12,434 nt of DNA, taken from positions 1-12,434 of the forward strand of contig CAMJGB010000032.1 of the NCBI GenBank assembly GCA_946405115.1. Direction: 5' to 3'. Shown piece after piece: positions 1 through 6,233 of the stretch. Both the position numbers and the translations under genes were made by a program. Source of the stretch: an uncultured Clostridia bacterium. GTDB lineage: Bacteria > Bacillota > Clostridia > Saccharofermentanales > Saccharofermentanaceae. Every line of letters starts with the position of its first letter. The stretch's first letter is position 1. The notes under the pieces are model-generated. The model did not search any database. It had not been told where the DNA came from and saw nothing but the letters and a program-made list of their open reading frames with translations.

Positions 1-543
1 TACAATGCAGGATGACCTTGGCACCTTTATGATGTCGAACACCTTATCGAAATATTCAGGAGCAGGCTTATTGACACCCATGTCCTCGCTTATGAAGATG
101 TCATCTATGTACTCACCAAGGCCTGTCGAAGCAATCCTTCCCTTCGCATTAATCGTGGCGCCGTTAGACACAATATAAACACGAGCATCTTCTATCGTAG
201 CTTTGATCTTCTTAAGAAGTTCATCCGCGCCAGGCAAGAGCACGCCGTTCTCCGACATGGTTCTAATGAACTCGTTATTTACCGTCATAGGATCAAGCCC
301 AGATGAGTCACCCTCGCAGATTTCAAAGAGTTTAGTGAATCGAATAATAAACAGCTCGCTGCGGGTTATCGTTCCCTTCTCAAGTTCCAGCCATAGTGAC
401 TTGTTATGAGCCTTAAACGCCATGTAGACATCATCAGTATATTTAAGTCCGTTGCCCGTTATTACCTTCTCCAAAGCAATCCGCTCAGATGCATGAAAGT
501 CGAGTAACGTCTGATCCAGATCAAACAGGAAATTACAGTTCAT
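1..543 (-). CDS. HAD-superfamily hydrolase, YjjG-like nucleotidase (3' end missing)
   Basis: Partial gene: 181 codons from the start to the window edge, with no stop reached. The N-terminus carries HAD motif I, FLFDLDQTLLDF, with the nucleophile Asp8 and the general acid/base Asp10. Motif II is the Ser of IVSNGA near residue 126. The motif III lysine lies in SEDMGVNKPAPEYF near residue 159. Spacing and wording (TGLGEYIDDIFISED, GVNKP) match the YjjG/YfnB subfamily of HAD-IA phosphatases, cytosolic nucleotidases of about 225-235 residues that act on pyrimidine and non-canonical nucleotide monophosphates. About 45-50 residues, including the motif IV acidic pair, should lie beyond base 1. The ATG at 543-541 follows GAGG with a 6-nt spacer. 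The gene has its own extended -10 promoter just upstream and follows a terminator, so it is likely transcribed alone or heads a downstream operon. The true substrate cannot be told from sequence. Confidence 0.88.
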   Translation of the reverse strand, partial: MNCNFLFDLDQTLLDFHASERIALEKVITGNGLKYTDDVYMAFKAHNKSLWLELEKGTITRSELFIIRFTKLFEICEGDSSGLDPMTVNNEFIRTMSENGVLLPGADELLKKIKATIEDARVYIVSNGATINAKGRIASTGLGEYIDDIFISEDMGVNKPAPEYFDKVFDIIKVPRSSCIV

Positions 544-561
544 AAGTCACCTCATAAATCG

Positions 562-577
562 TATACTCATAGTATAT
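562..577 (-). promoter_or_regulatory. Extended -10 promoter with overlapping dyad, upstream of the HAD gene
   Basis: The minus strand reads TTGATATACT, an extended -10 (TGn + TATACT) with the hexamer at 576-571. The start point would be near 564, giving a leader of about 20 nt. No good -35 box is visible at normal spacing, which extended -10 promoters can tolerate. The hexamer is half of a perfect 6-bp inverted repeat with a 3-nt centre (562-567 and 571-576), which could be an operator or chance. The same ten bases occur in the promoter of the large membrane protein gene. Confidence 0.5.
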
Positions 578-589
578 CAATCAATTTTC

Positions 590-620
590 CGGCAAAGAAA
601 TAGTGCCGCCGAAGCGACAC
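590..620 (-). terminator. Rho-independent terminator after the condensation-like acyltransferase
   Basis: On the minus strand GTGTCGC and GCGGCAC form a 7-bp stem (one G-U pair) closed by a stable TTCG tetraloop at 620-603. A T-rich run, TATTTCTTT, follows. It lies about 33 bp past the stop of the acyltransferase gene and separates that operon from the HAD gene. Confidence 0.8.
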
Positions 621-652
621 ACAGTAATTCCAGTGTCGATTGACCTTAATAT

Positions 653-1840
653 TTATTCGTAAATATGTCTTGCAACGGTCATCACATCACCTGTTGTAAC
701 GATACCGTAGATATTCTTACCGTAGGCAACAATGGGAGGAACGAAGGCAATCTCACTTATCTCATAATCTCCATAAACAAGCGGTATATCAACCCGTGTG
801 AGGTTAGTGATGCTAATGTCTTTTACCTTCTTACCGTAGCCCAGGGCCTCGGCTACTCCGGCGGAAGCCTTGCTTGTAAAATACTCCGCACGCTCAAGAT
901 TCATAGCATCCTTCAATGTATCATCAAGAAGCCCCATAAACTGCAACACAAAATAACGGTACACATCGTTATCAAGTTTCTTCTTCATGAGGCTCTGCAC
1001 TGCTCTGGCGTTCTCATCAAAGGACTTGGAAACATTGTACTTATACTCAACAGAAATACCCGTAGCCTGATTGCCCATCGAGCGGTTCTTATCAAATCTA
1101 CCGTCGACTGCAAGTCCCACGTCCATCTTCCTGCCGCTGTCCTTGATCATGTCGGTAATGATGTAAGAGGTAAGCGACACGCCGGCGCTTTTCGCTGAGG
1201 CAAGTAGTGAAGCAAGCTCTTCCCTGCCGTAGCGCTTAAGCTCAACCTTCGTGCGCCTTCCTCCCCAGAACTTCGCATAAGCCTGCTCTAAGTCGCCAAA
1301 AGTAAACACACGTTTCACGCGCTCCCACTTCCTGTTAACCGACTTAGTGTACACGCGGTAAAAAAGCGGCATCTTGCTTTCTGCCGGCAGATCCTTGAGC
1401 CCGAGACTTCGAAAAGCCTGGTACTCAACATCCTCCCCGCTTAAACACTTCATGAAGGTCTCTATGAAGTACAGCAAAGACTTACCGTCACCTGCGATGT
1501 GATGCATCATGAACACGATATTCTCAGCGCACACGAAGGCACGTATGAACTCGCCCTCTTCTATCCTGAAACGCTTTCTCTCATTCTCATTAATAAGCTC
1601 GGAGAGAGTAAGCGACGTCTCGCTGATAAAGCTTCGGGGACTATCGTTATCAACGTAGTAAGCTTCACCCGAAGGCTCGATTATAATCTTAGAATTAAGA
1701 ACTTCATGTGAAGCAACTGCTTTCTTAAATGCAGCCTCAAGCAAAGCCATAGGAACCTCAGCCTTAAGGCTTACTTCCATGGTTATCAATATATTCGTAT
1801 CAAATAGATCTACTCTCTCTGTCTCTATCTTATATCTCAT
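653..1840 (-). CDS. Condensation-domain-like / PapA-type acyltransferase
   Basis: 395 residues. The clearest signature is HHIAGDG at residues 113-119, the HHxxxDG catalytic motif of the CoA-dependent acyltransferase superfamily, which includes NRPS condensation domains, PapA mycocerosyl transferases, wax ester synthases and alcohol acetyltransferases. The second His is the expected general base. An N-terminal segment (SHEVLNSKI, near residue 44) and a C-terminal ITNL segment near 345 fit the two halves of this fold. There is no carrier-protein, adenylation or membrane segment, so this is a free-standing cytosolic enzyme rather than part of an NRPS. Its ATG overlaps the stop of the upstream dehydrogenase gene (ATGA), so the two are translationally coupled and share the FadR-like-operator promoter. 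A likely reaction is transfer of an acyl or acetyl group to an alcohol or amine made by the partner reductase. Substrates are unknown. Confidence 0.82.
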   Translation of the reverse strand: MRYKIETERVDLFDTNILITMEVSLKAEVPMALLEAAFKKAVASHEVLNSKIIIEPSGEAYYVDNDSPRSFISETSLTLSELINENERKRFRIEEGEFIRAFVCAENIVFMMHHIAGDGKSLLYFIETFMKCLSGEDVEYQAFRSLGLKDLPAESKMPLFYRVYTKSVNRKWERVKRVFTFGDLEQAYAKFWGGRRTKVELKRYGREELASLLASAKSAGVSLTSYIITDMIKDSGRKMDVGLAVDGRFDKNRSMGNQATGISVEYKYNVSKSFDENARAVQSLMKKKLDNDVYRYFVLQFMGLLDDTLKDAMNLERAEYFTSKASAGVAEALGYGKKVKDISITNLTRVDIPLVYGDYEISEIAFVPPIVAYGKNIYGIVTTGDVMTVARHIYE

Positions 1841-2595
1841 AAGTACTTCTTAATTCCTGTTATCCACTGTCTCATAACTATAGCAGTCGGAGTTAACTTT
1901 GAATAGATTCTGAAGTAATTCGCGAAGAATCCCGGAACTGACATCTCTCTTCCAGCCTTACTGTCACGAAGAGCTTTATTAACAACCTTATCAACGCTTA
2001 CCATGCCGGGATAATTTATCTTCTTACCGTCCTTCTCCCTCGGTAGCATTCCTGTATCAACCCAGTAAGGGCATGAACACGTAACACTAATGCCTCTATT
2101 CTTTAATTCCATGTTGAGAGCTCTCGAGAAGTTCTTAAGATAAACCTTCGTTGCAGAATACATCGTAAGATACGGATTAGGCTGGAACGAAGATGCGGAA
2201 GCGACATTAATTATCTTTGCTCCCTCGTGCATATATGGAAGAGCAAGACTAATAAGCTTAGTTGGAGCCGTGCAGTTAACATTGCAAAAGCCTTCGATCT
2301 GATCGCACTTCATATCCTCGAACTTACCCATATATGCTACGCCTGCGTTATTAACAAGCATCTTTATGTCGGGCTTATAATTACGAATGAGATTATCGAT
2401 CACATCGACGCCGTCAGTTGCAAGGTCAGCCTCAACAACGACGACCTTACTGTTAGCTGATGCGAGTGCTTCAAGCTTACCAAGATTTCTTCCTGTAGCC
2501 CAAACCTGATCGATGTCAGAGAACTTACTGATCTCCTCAACGAACTTAGCCCCTATTCCGCCTGTCGCACCTGTTACTATTGCTACTCTTGCCAT
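1837..2595 (-). CDS. Short-chain dehydrogenase/reductase (SDR family)
   Basis: 252 residues from the chosen start. It is a classical SDR: the Rossmann glycine motif TGATGGIG lies at 8-15, NNAG at 82-85, an Asn in the FCNVNC segment near 107, catalytic Ser133 in NVASASS, and YSATK with Tyr146/Lys150. After the catalytic Lys the protein keeps the CPYWVDTGM segment typical of the cofactor and substrate lid. The Arg in ATGRN after beta-2 hints at NADP(H). It lacks a clear membrane segment. The ATG at 2595 has GGGGG with a 5-nt spacer; a longer reading from 2637 would start inside the operator and has no ribosome site. It is the first gene of a two-gene operon, overlapping the acyltransferase by 4 nt. 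Likely role: reducing a ketone or aldehyde, or oxidising an alcohol, on a lipid-like substrate. The specific reaction is unknown. Confidence 0.92.
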   Translation of the reverse strand: MARVAIVTGATGGIGAKFVEEISKFSDIDQVWATGRNLGKLEALASANSKVVVVEADLATDGVDVIDNLIRNYKPDIKMLVNNAGVAYMGKFEDMKCDQIEGFCNVNCTAPTKLISLALPYMHEGAKIINVASASSFQPNPYLTMYSATKVYLKNFSRALNMELKNRGISVTCSCPYWVDTGMLPREKDGKKINYPGMVSVDKVVNKALRDSKAGREMSVPGFFANYFRIYSKLTPTAIVMRQWITGIKKYL

Positions 2596-2622
2596 ATAAA
2601 CCCCCGGCGTTTCATTTTTGAC

Positions 2623-2640
2623 TGAACGAATATTCATTCA
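2623..2640 (-). promoter_or_regulatory. FadR/TetR-type operator palindrome
   Basis: The minus strand reads TGAATGAATATTCGTTCA, an 18-bp inverted repeat with one broken base pair. It matches 17 of 18 positions of the Bacillus subtilis FadR box as I recall it (TGAATGAMTANTCATTCA); FadR is a TetR-family repressor released by long-chain acyl-CoA. It starts 2 bp after the -10 box and covers the predicted start point, the expected place for a repressor that blocks polymerase. No TetR gene is in the window, so the regulator would act in trans or lie outside. Confidence 0.72.
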
Positions 2641-2641
2641 T

Positions 2642-2670
2642 AATATACCGCGGTTGTAAATTGCTGTCAA
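2642..2670 (-). promoter_or_regulatory. Near-consensus sigma-A promoter of the SDR/acyltransferase operon
   Basis: Perfect -35 TTGACA (2670-2665), 17-bp spacer, -10 TATATT (2647-2642, 5 of 6). The predicted start is near 2635, inside the operator, about 40 nt ahead of the SDR ATG. So strong a core promoter would need repression, which fits the operator. Confidence 0.8.
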
Positions 2671-2675
2671 CAAAT

Positions 2676-2698
2676 AAGTGCCGCAATTCGCGGCACTT
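2676..2698 (-). terminator. Rho-independent terminator after the PlsC-like gene
   Basis: A perfect 9-bp stem, AAGTGCCGC pairing with GCGGCACTT, with a 5-nt loop, followed on the minus strand by ATTTGTTG. It sits 7 bp past the stop of the acyltransferase gene and immediately before the -35 box of the next operon. Partial symmetry means it could also act weakly on opposite-strand transcripts, but no gene converges here. Confidence 0.85.
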
Positions 2699-2705
2699 AC
2701 AACGA

Positions 2706-3983
2706 TCAGTCTTTCTCTGAAGAGGCTTTTCCTTTGGATAGTTTGTAAAGCTCCTCGCCTGCAAGCCTCGTCTTCGCGACGATGTCCCCTTCCTTCGGGA
2801 AACAGTAGTACAGGCAGTCATTCGTACCGATCGATACGATGTCCCCTATCTCATACCAGAAGTAATCGGAGTTTACGCTGTACGAAGCTCCCGGTCCCTG
2901 CTCGTAGTGAAGCTTGCCGTCACATCCGTCGAGGATAAAACCGTTGTTGTCGTGATGAAGCTTTCCCTCGCCCACCATGTACAATGCCTTGGAATCTTTA
3001 AGTATCGCTATGTCACAGGGAACATCAAGCACATAAGTACCGTTAGTGATCTCTTCCTTGATCTCGCTTCTCTCCCATGCAAACCAGTCAGGTATATGAG
3101 TGAACTTGGGTTCTACATTAATGCCCTTAAGTCTTCCGAGCGTATCAAGCTCGTATGTCGCTCCGCACTCCTTACATGTAAGAGTTATACCCTTACCCTC
3201 TGTCTTGCCTTCTGTCATGCAGTGAGGGCACTTATAGAGGATTCTGTTAAGTCCGTCAGCACGGAAAGGTTCATCTATCTCAATCTTGTTATCCTGCTGC
3301 CACTTGAAGTAATCGAGCTTGAAAGCATTCTCCACTATTTCATCAATCTCTCTTACCTTGGTAGAAGCAAGCTCATCAGGAGTAAAGAGACACTGCATCT
3401 TGCAGGTTACTTTAACATCTCTTTTCTGCAGGTTGTTATAAAGAGGATCTCTTGTGAAAGCACCGTAAGTCGTGATCATGACAACCGGATGCTTAAGGCG
3501 CTTCAGAAGTACGCCGAGCCTTTTGGGGATCTTGGTTCCCGTACCGTCCAGCGAATATCCTGCTTCAGGATACATGAGGACGCTCGCCTTATTGACATTA
3601 AGCGCATGATCCATGTCTGAGATGAGCGTGATATCCGATACAAACTTACGGGTAGGAATACAGCCCAAAGATCTCATGAGGCCTTCCTTGCCGACCAATG
3701 CATCTGATGTGCACACGATACTGAAGGGACGTCCTTTAAGCACTTCGAAAGCTATGGAAAGATCCGTGAAACTGCAGTGATTCATAAGAATCATCCAGGG
3801 GCCGTCCCCCGCCTTCTCCATATCGACCTTCTCGCACTCGAAGTCTACCTTCTTAAGTTCGCCTCCGAAAAGCATTCGCGCCACGCCTGCAAGGAGCTTG
3901 GACGGTTTCTTGGGAAGCTTATGTTCCCATGACGGAAGACTCATCGCTTCATCGTAACTTAATGTCTTAGTCTTGATCTTCAT
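2706..3983 (-). CDS. PlsC-like 1-acylglycerol-3-phosphate acyltransferase with zinc-ribbon C-terminal half
   Basis: 425 residues, nearly twice a minimal PlsC. The N-terminal half (about 60-230) holds the acyltransferase signatures: NHCSFTD at 68-74, giving the catalytic His69-x4-Asp74, and YPEAG at 138-142, matching the (F/Y)PEG substrate motif with Ala inserted. The family transfers acyl chains from acyl-CoA or acyl-ACP to lysophosphatidate or related lysolipids at the inner membrane face. Residues 252-273 form a CPHC...CKEC zinc ribbon, followed by about 150 residues with no clear membrane helix and no domain I recognise. It lies 19 nt after the radical SAM gene, but no Shine-Dalgarno is visible before its ATG. 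A TGTTATAAT extended -10 sits so close that transcription would begin at about the ATG, so it may be leaderless or re-initiated from the upstream gene. Acyl donor and acceptor are not known. Confidence 0.85.
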   Translation of the reverse strand: MKIKTKTLSYDEAMSLPSWEHKLPKKPSKLLAGVARMLFGGELKKVDFECEKVDMEKAGDGPWMILMNHCSFTDLSIAFEVLKGRPFSIVCTSDALVGKEGLMRSLGCIPTRKFVSDITLISDMDHALNVNKASVLMYPEAGYSLDGTGTKIPKRLGVLLKRLKHPVVMITTYGAFTRDPLYNNLQKRDVKVTCKMQCLFTPDELASTKVREIDEIVENAFKLDYFKWQQDNKIEIDEPFRADGLNRILYKCPHCMTEGKTEGKGITLTCKECGATYELDTLGRLKGINVEPKFTHIPDWFAWERSEIKEEITNGTYVLDVPCDIAILKDSKALYMVGEGKLHHDNNGFILDGCDGKLHYEQGPGASYSVNSDYFWYEIGDIVSIGTNDCLYYCFPKEGDIVAKTRLAGEELYKLSKGKASSEKD

Positions 3984-3989
3984 AATGTC

Positions 3990-3998
3990 ATTATAACA
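3990..3998 (-). promoter_or_regulatory. Candidate extended -10 element at the PlsC-like start codon
   Basis: The minus strand reads TGTTATAAT: a perfect TATAAT (3995-3990) with the TGn extension, in the 19-nt gap between the radical SAM stop and the acyltransferase ATG. Start would fall near 3983, on the ATG itself. No -35 box at normal spacing. It may be chance in an AT-rich gap. Confidence 0.35.
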
Positions 3999-4002
3999 AA
4001 GC

Positions 4003-4833
4003 TCAGCAGTTTCCCGTGTAAACGAATTTAAGCTTAGTGCGGGCTATATCAGCAAGGTGATAAATCCATGAAACCTCGGTCGCTTCCCTGTCCGTCATGT
4101 TGTATCTCGGAAAGAATCTTGAGATGTGATACGGTATCGACTCGCCGCCCGGAAGGCCTGCTATAAAGTCAACAATTGACCTCATCTCTTCTTCGCTGTC
4201 GTTCATTCCGGGAACGATCAATGTCGTTAGTTCAACGTGGCACTCTTCCGCGCTTCGTCTAATGAAAGCCTTAACGGAATCAAGGTCGCCTCCGAGCACT
4301 TCTTTATACGTCTTCTCCGACATGCTCTTAAGGTCGATGTTCATGGCATCAATGTAGGGCAGTATCTTCTCTAATACGGGAAGCTCACATGTACCGTTAG
4401 TAACGAGCACGTTTACCATCCCCTGCGCCTTAACAAGCCTTGCAGTATCAAGTATGAACTCGTAACTTATGAGAGGCTCGTTATAAGTAAAAGCGACTCC
4501 GATATTTCCTCTGTCCCGATACTTCAAAGCAAGTTCCGTAAGCTTCTCCGGCGTTATCTTCTGATCGAACTCATCGCCCTTTGATCTTGAGATATCGTGA
4601 TTCTGGCAAAAAGGACAAAAGAGATTGCACCCGAAGCTTCCGACAGATAGTATCATCGAGCCTTCGTGAAATCTCGAAAGGGGCTTTTTCTCAATAGGGT
4701 CCAATGCAAGTGAAGTTATGCGTCCGTAGTTACTTGAGATGACACTTCCTTCGACGCAGGTTCTCGCACCGCAGGCACCGGTCGCACCTTCTTTAAGATC
4801 GCAGTGGCGGAAACACACCTCACATACAGCCAT
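4003..4833 (-). CDS. amrS: AmmeMemoRadiSam system radical SAM enzyme
   Basis: 276 residues. The radical SAM cluster motif is GCNLFCPFCQN, Cys69-x3-Cys73-x2-Cys76, which binds the [4Fe-4S] cluster that splits S-adenosylmethionine. A separate N-terminal Cys set (Cys4, Cys7, Cys11, Cys21, Cys26) is typical of this PflA-like subfamily and may bind a metal. Further family marks are the TYNEPL segment near 117, NIDLKSM near 165, and the C-terminal YHISRFFPRYNM. The reading frame is complete, with the length expected for the family. It starts 1 nt after the MEMO/AMMECR1 gene stops, so expression is coupled, and that partnership is what defines the AmmeMemoRadiSam trio. The reaction and target are not established to my knowledge. 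A PflA-like glycyl-radical activase is an alternative by homology, but no glycyl radical enzyme is adjacent. Confidence 0.92.
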   Translation of the reverse strand: MAVCEVCFRHCDLKEGATGACGARTCVEGSVISSNYGRITSLALDPIEKKPLSRFHEGSMILSVGSFGCNLFCPFCQNHDISRSKGDEFDQKITPEKLTELALKYRDRGNIGVAFTYNEPLISYEFILDTARLVKAQGMVNVLVTNGTCELPVLEKILPYIDAMNIDLKSMSEKTYKEVLGGDLDSVKAFIRRSAEECHVELTTLIVPGMNDSEEEMRSIVDFIAGLPGGESIPYHISRFFPRYNMTDREATEVSWIYHLADIARTKLKFVYTGNC

Positions 4834-4834
4834 G

Positions 4835-6178
4835 TTACTTATACCTTATTACTTCGAAACGCTGCAGACGGTAGTCCTCGTAAGGCCTTATACCGCCCTT
4901 CCTCATCGCGATATCGATCTGCTCTTCCACGGTATCAACGCCGTCAAGATCCGGCAGCAATAAACCTCTTCTTCCCCCGCAGGATACGATAACGCCGTAG
5001 CGCTTAACATCAAGCTTATCGGGACCGTCTATGTACTCGGGTTCCATCAGGATATCTACGTTTATCTCAAGCTGATCAAGCTCATCTGAAGTCACGGGAT
5101 CAAACCTCGGATCACGCGATACTGCGCTTATTCCGTTGCTTATAATCTCCTCCGCGATCATGGGCTCAACGGGACCTATGGTTCCTATGCAGCCTCTAAG
5201 CATGCCGTTCTTATGAACGGACACAAATGCACCCGCTCTTGACGACTTCGCCTCCGAAGGAAGTGCTTCTTCCAAACCTTCCGGCAAATCTTCGGGGAAC
5301 CTTAACCTCTTATGCGTATTCACATATTTCTCTATAGTCGCTCGGGCAAGCCTTACATAAGGAGAACCTTCCTTAGGCTTAACCGGCTCGAAAATACAAA
5401 CACCGTACCCAACACCTGTCACGTCCTGATGCGACAAAACTTCAGACTTAACTTCGTATCCGTCTAATGTTCCCGCCATGATACAAAACGATCTGTGGCC
5501 GCATTCTGCCGCGTTATCAAGAAGTTCTTCGTCAAACTTAAGCATGCCCTCGAAGTCACATCTACGGGCTGCTTCCATTATCTTCTCATCGTAAACCGGA
5601 CCTGCGGGATCAAACCCGTAGGGACCGTATTCCTGAAGTTTATGTGAAAGGTCGCCGCTTGCAACAACAACCGTGCTGCGGCCTAATGCATCGCTTACAT
5701 ACTTAATGTATTTTCCAAGCTTATAGTGGTCTTCCAAGGAAAGCCCCGACAGACCGATCCTTACGATCTTTCCGTCCTTATAGTGCTTTCTTATAAAGTA
5801 CAAAGGGACCATCGTTCCGTGGTCAAGATCCTTATCGCGTTCACCCTTTATACCTGCAGGAAACTGATCATAAGAAACAAGCTCCGTAAGCCTTGTTACG
5901 AACTCATCATCGTAAGTCTCATCGAAGCTTTCTTGAGGCGCACGGAAATTACCGAAGTCACCCCTCGCACCTTTACCGGGTGATATATGAAAATAATCTG
6001 AATACATAACGGAGTGAGGACTGATTATCACGATAGTATCAGGCGCGATCCTCGCGATATCCTCCGCGACACGCTCATAGGAAGCGGTCGTCTCCCTGAT
6101 CTGATCTTCTCCCCCTCTTCCTACCGAAGGTACGATTAGAGGCGGATGCGGTACCATGTATGCTGCCTTAATCCCCAT
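4835..6178 (-). CDS. AmmeMemoRadiSam fusion protein: MEMO/LigB-like domain + AMMECR1 domain
   Basis: 447 residues, two domains. Residues 1-265 are a class III extradiol dioxygenase (LigB)/MEMO-like fold: MVPHPPLIVP with His11, SPHS with His55, LDHG with His120, SGDLSH with His179, and CGH near 228. These conserved histidines are the metal and active-site set expected in this superfamily. Residues 275-447 are an AMMECR1 domain with its hallmark LRGCIG at 327-332 and RDPRFDPV near 355. The fusion matches systems A and B of the AmmeMemoRadiSam set, with the radical SAM partner 1 nt downstream. It is probably cytosolic, and its biochemical role is unsettled. The ATG follows AAGAGG with a 5-nt spacer, and that ribosome site lies in the 3' arm of an 8-bp hairpin. 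True ring-cleaving dioxygenase activity is possible but not supported by any aromatic-catabolism neighbours. Confidence 0.92.
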   Translation of the reverse strand: MGIKAAYMVPHPPLIVPSVGRGGEDQIRETTASYERVAEDIARIAPDTIVIISPHSVMYSDYFHISPGKGARGDFGNFRAPQESFDETYDDEFVTRLTELVSYDQFPAGIKGERDKDLDHGTMVPLYFIRKHYKDGKIVRIGLSGLSLEDHYKLGKYIKYVSDALGRSTVVVASGDLSHKLQEYGPYGFDPAGPVYDEKIMEAARRCDFEGMLKFDEELLDNAAECGHRSFCIMAGTLDGYEVKSEVLSHQDVTGVGYGVCIFEPVKPKEGSPYVRLARATIEKYVNTHKRLRFPEDLPEGLEEALPSEAKSSRAGAFVSVHKNGMLRGCIGTIGPVEPMIAEEIISNGISAVSRDPRFDPVTSDELDQLEINVDILMEPEYIDGPDKLDVKRYGVIVSCGGRRGLLLPDLDGVDTVEEQIDIAMRKGGIRPYEDYRLQRFEVIRYK

Positions 6179-6184
6179 GATTAC

Positions 6185-6205
6185 CTCTTATAGCGTTTAT
6201 AAGAG
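6185..6205 (-). promoter_or_regulatory. Inverted repeat overlapping the ribosome site of the MEMO/AMMECR1 gene
   Basis: A perfect 8-bp inverted repeat (CTCTTATA / TATAAGAG, 5-nt loop) whose 3' arm contains most of the AAGAGG ribosome site. It could sequester the site in RNA or bind a protein as DNA. It has no T-run after it and only weak A/T pairs, so it is not a terminator. Confidence 0.5.
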
Positions 6206-6207
6206 TA

Positions 6208-6213
6208 ATTATA
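6208..6213 (-). promoter_or_regulatory. Candidate -10 box for the MEMO/AMMECR1 operon
   Basis: Perfect TATAAT on the minus strand, with a predicted start near 6201. The -35 region at 17-bp spacing (TGATCA) is poor, so this is only a moderate candidate. It lies about 20 bp past the stop of the small double-glycine peptide gene. Confidence 0.45.
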
Positions 6214-6233
6214 CAGCAACGGGGATTATTTGA

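Noticed and set aside
2596..2637. 14-codon upstream extension of the SDR gene
   Set aside because: It would start inside the operator palindrome at the transcription start, without a ribosome site. The ATG at 2595 has GGGGG at 5 nt and places the Rossmann motif at residue 8.
2907..3620. 237-codon open frame on the plus strand
   Set aside because: It lies antisense inside the PlsC-like gene, whose motifs and zinc ribbon are clear. No ribosome site or recognisable domain; a shadow frame.
4835..6178. Aromatic ring-cleavage dioxygenase as the function of the LigB-like domain
   Set aside because: No aromatic-catabolism neighbours, an AMMECR1 fusion and a coupled radical SAM partner point to the AmmeMemoRadiSam family instead.
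6185..6205. Inverted repeat read as a terminator for the small peptide gene
   Set aside because: The stem is almost all A/T, has no following T-run and overlaps the next gene's ribosome site, so a regulatory reading is better.
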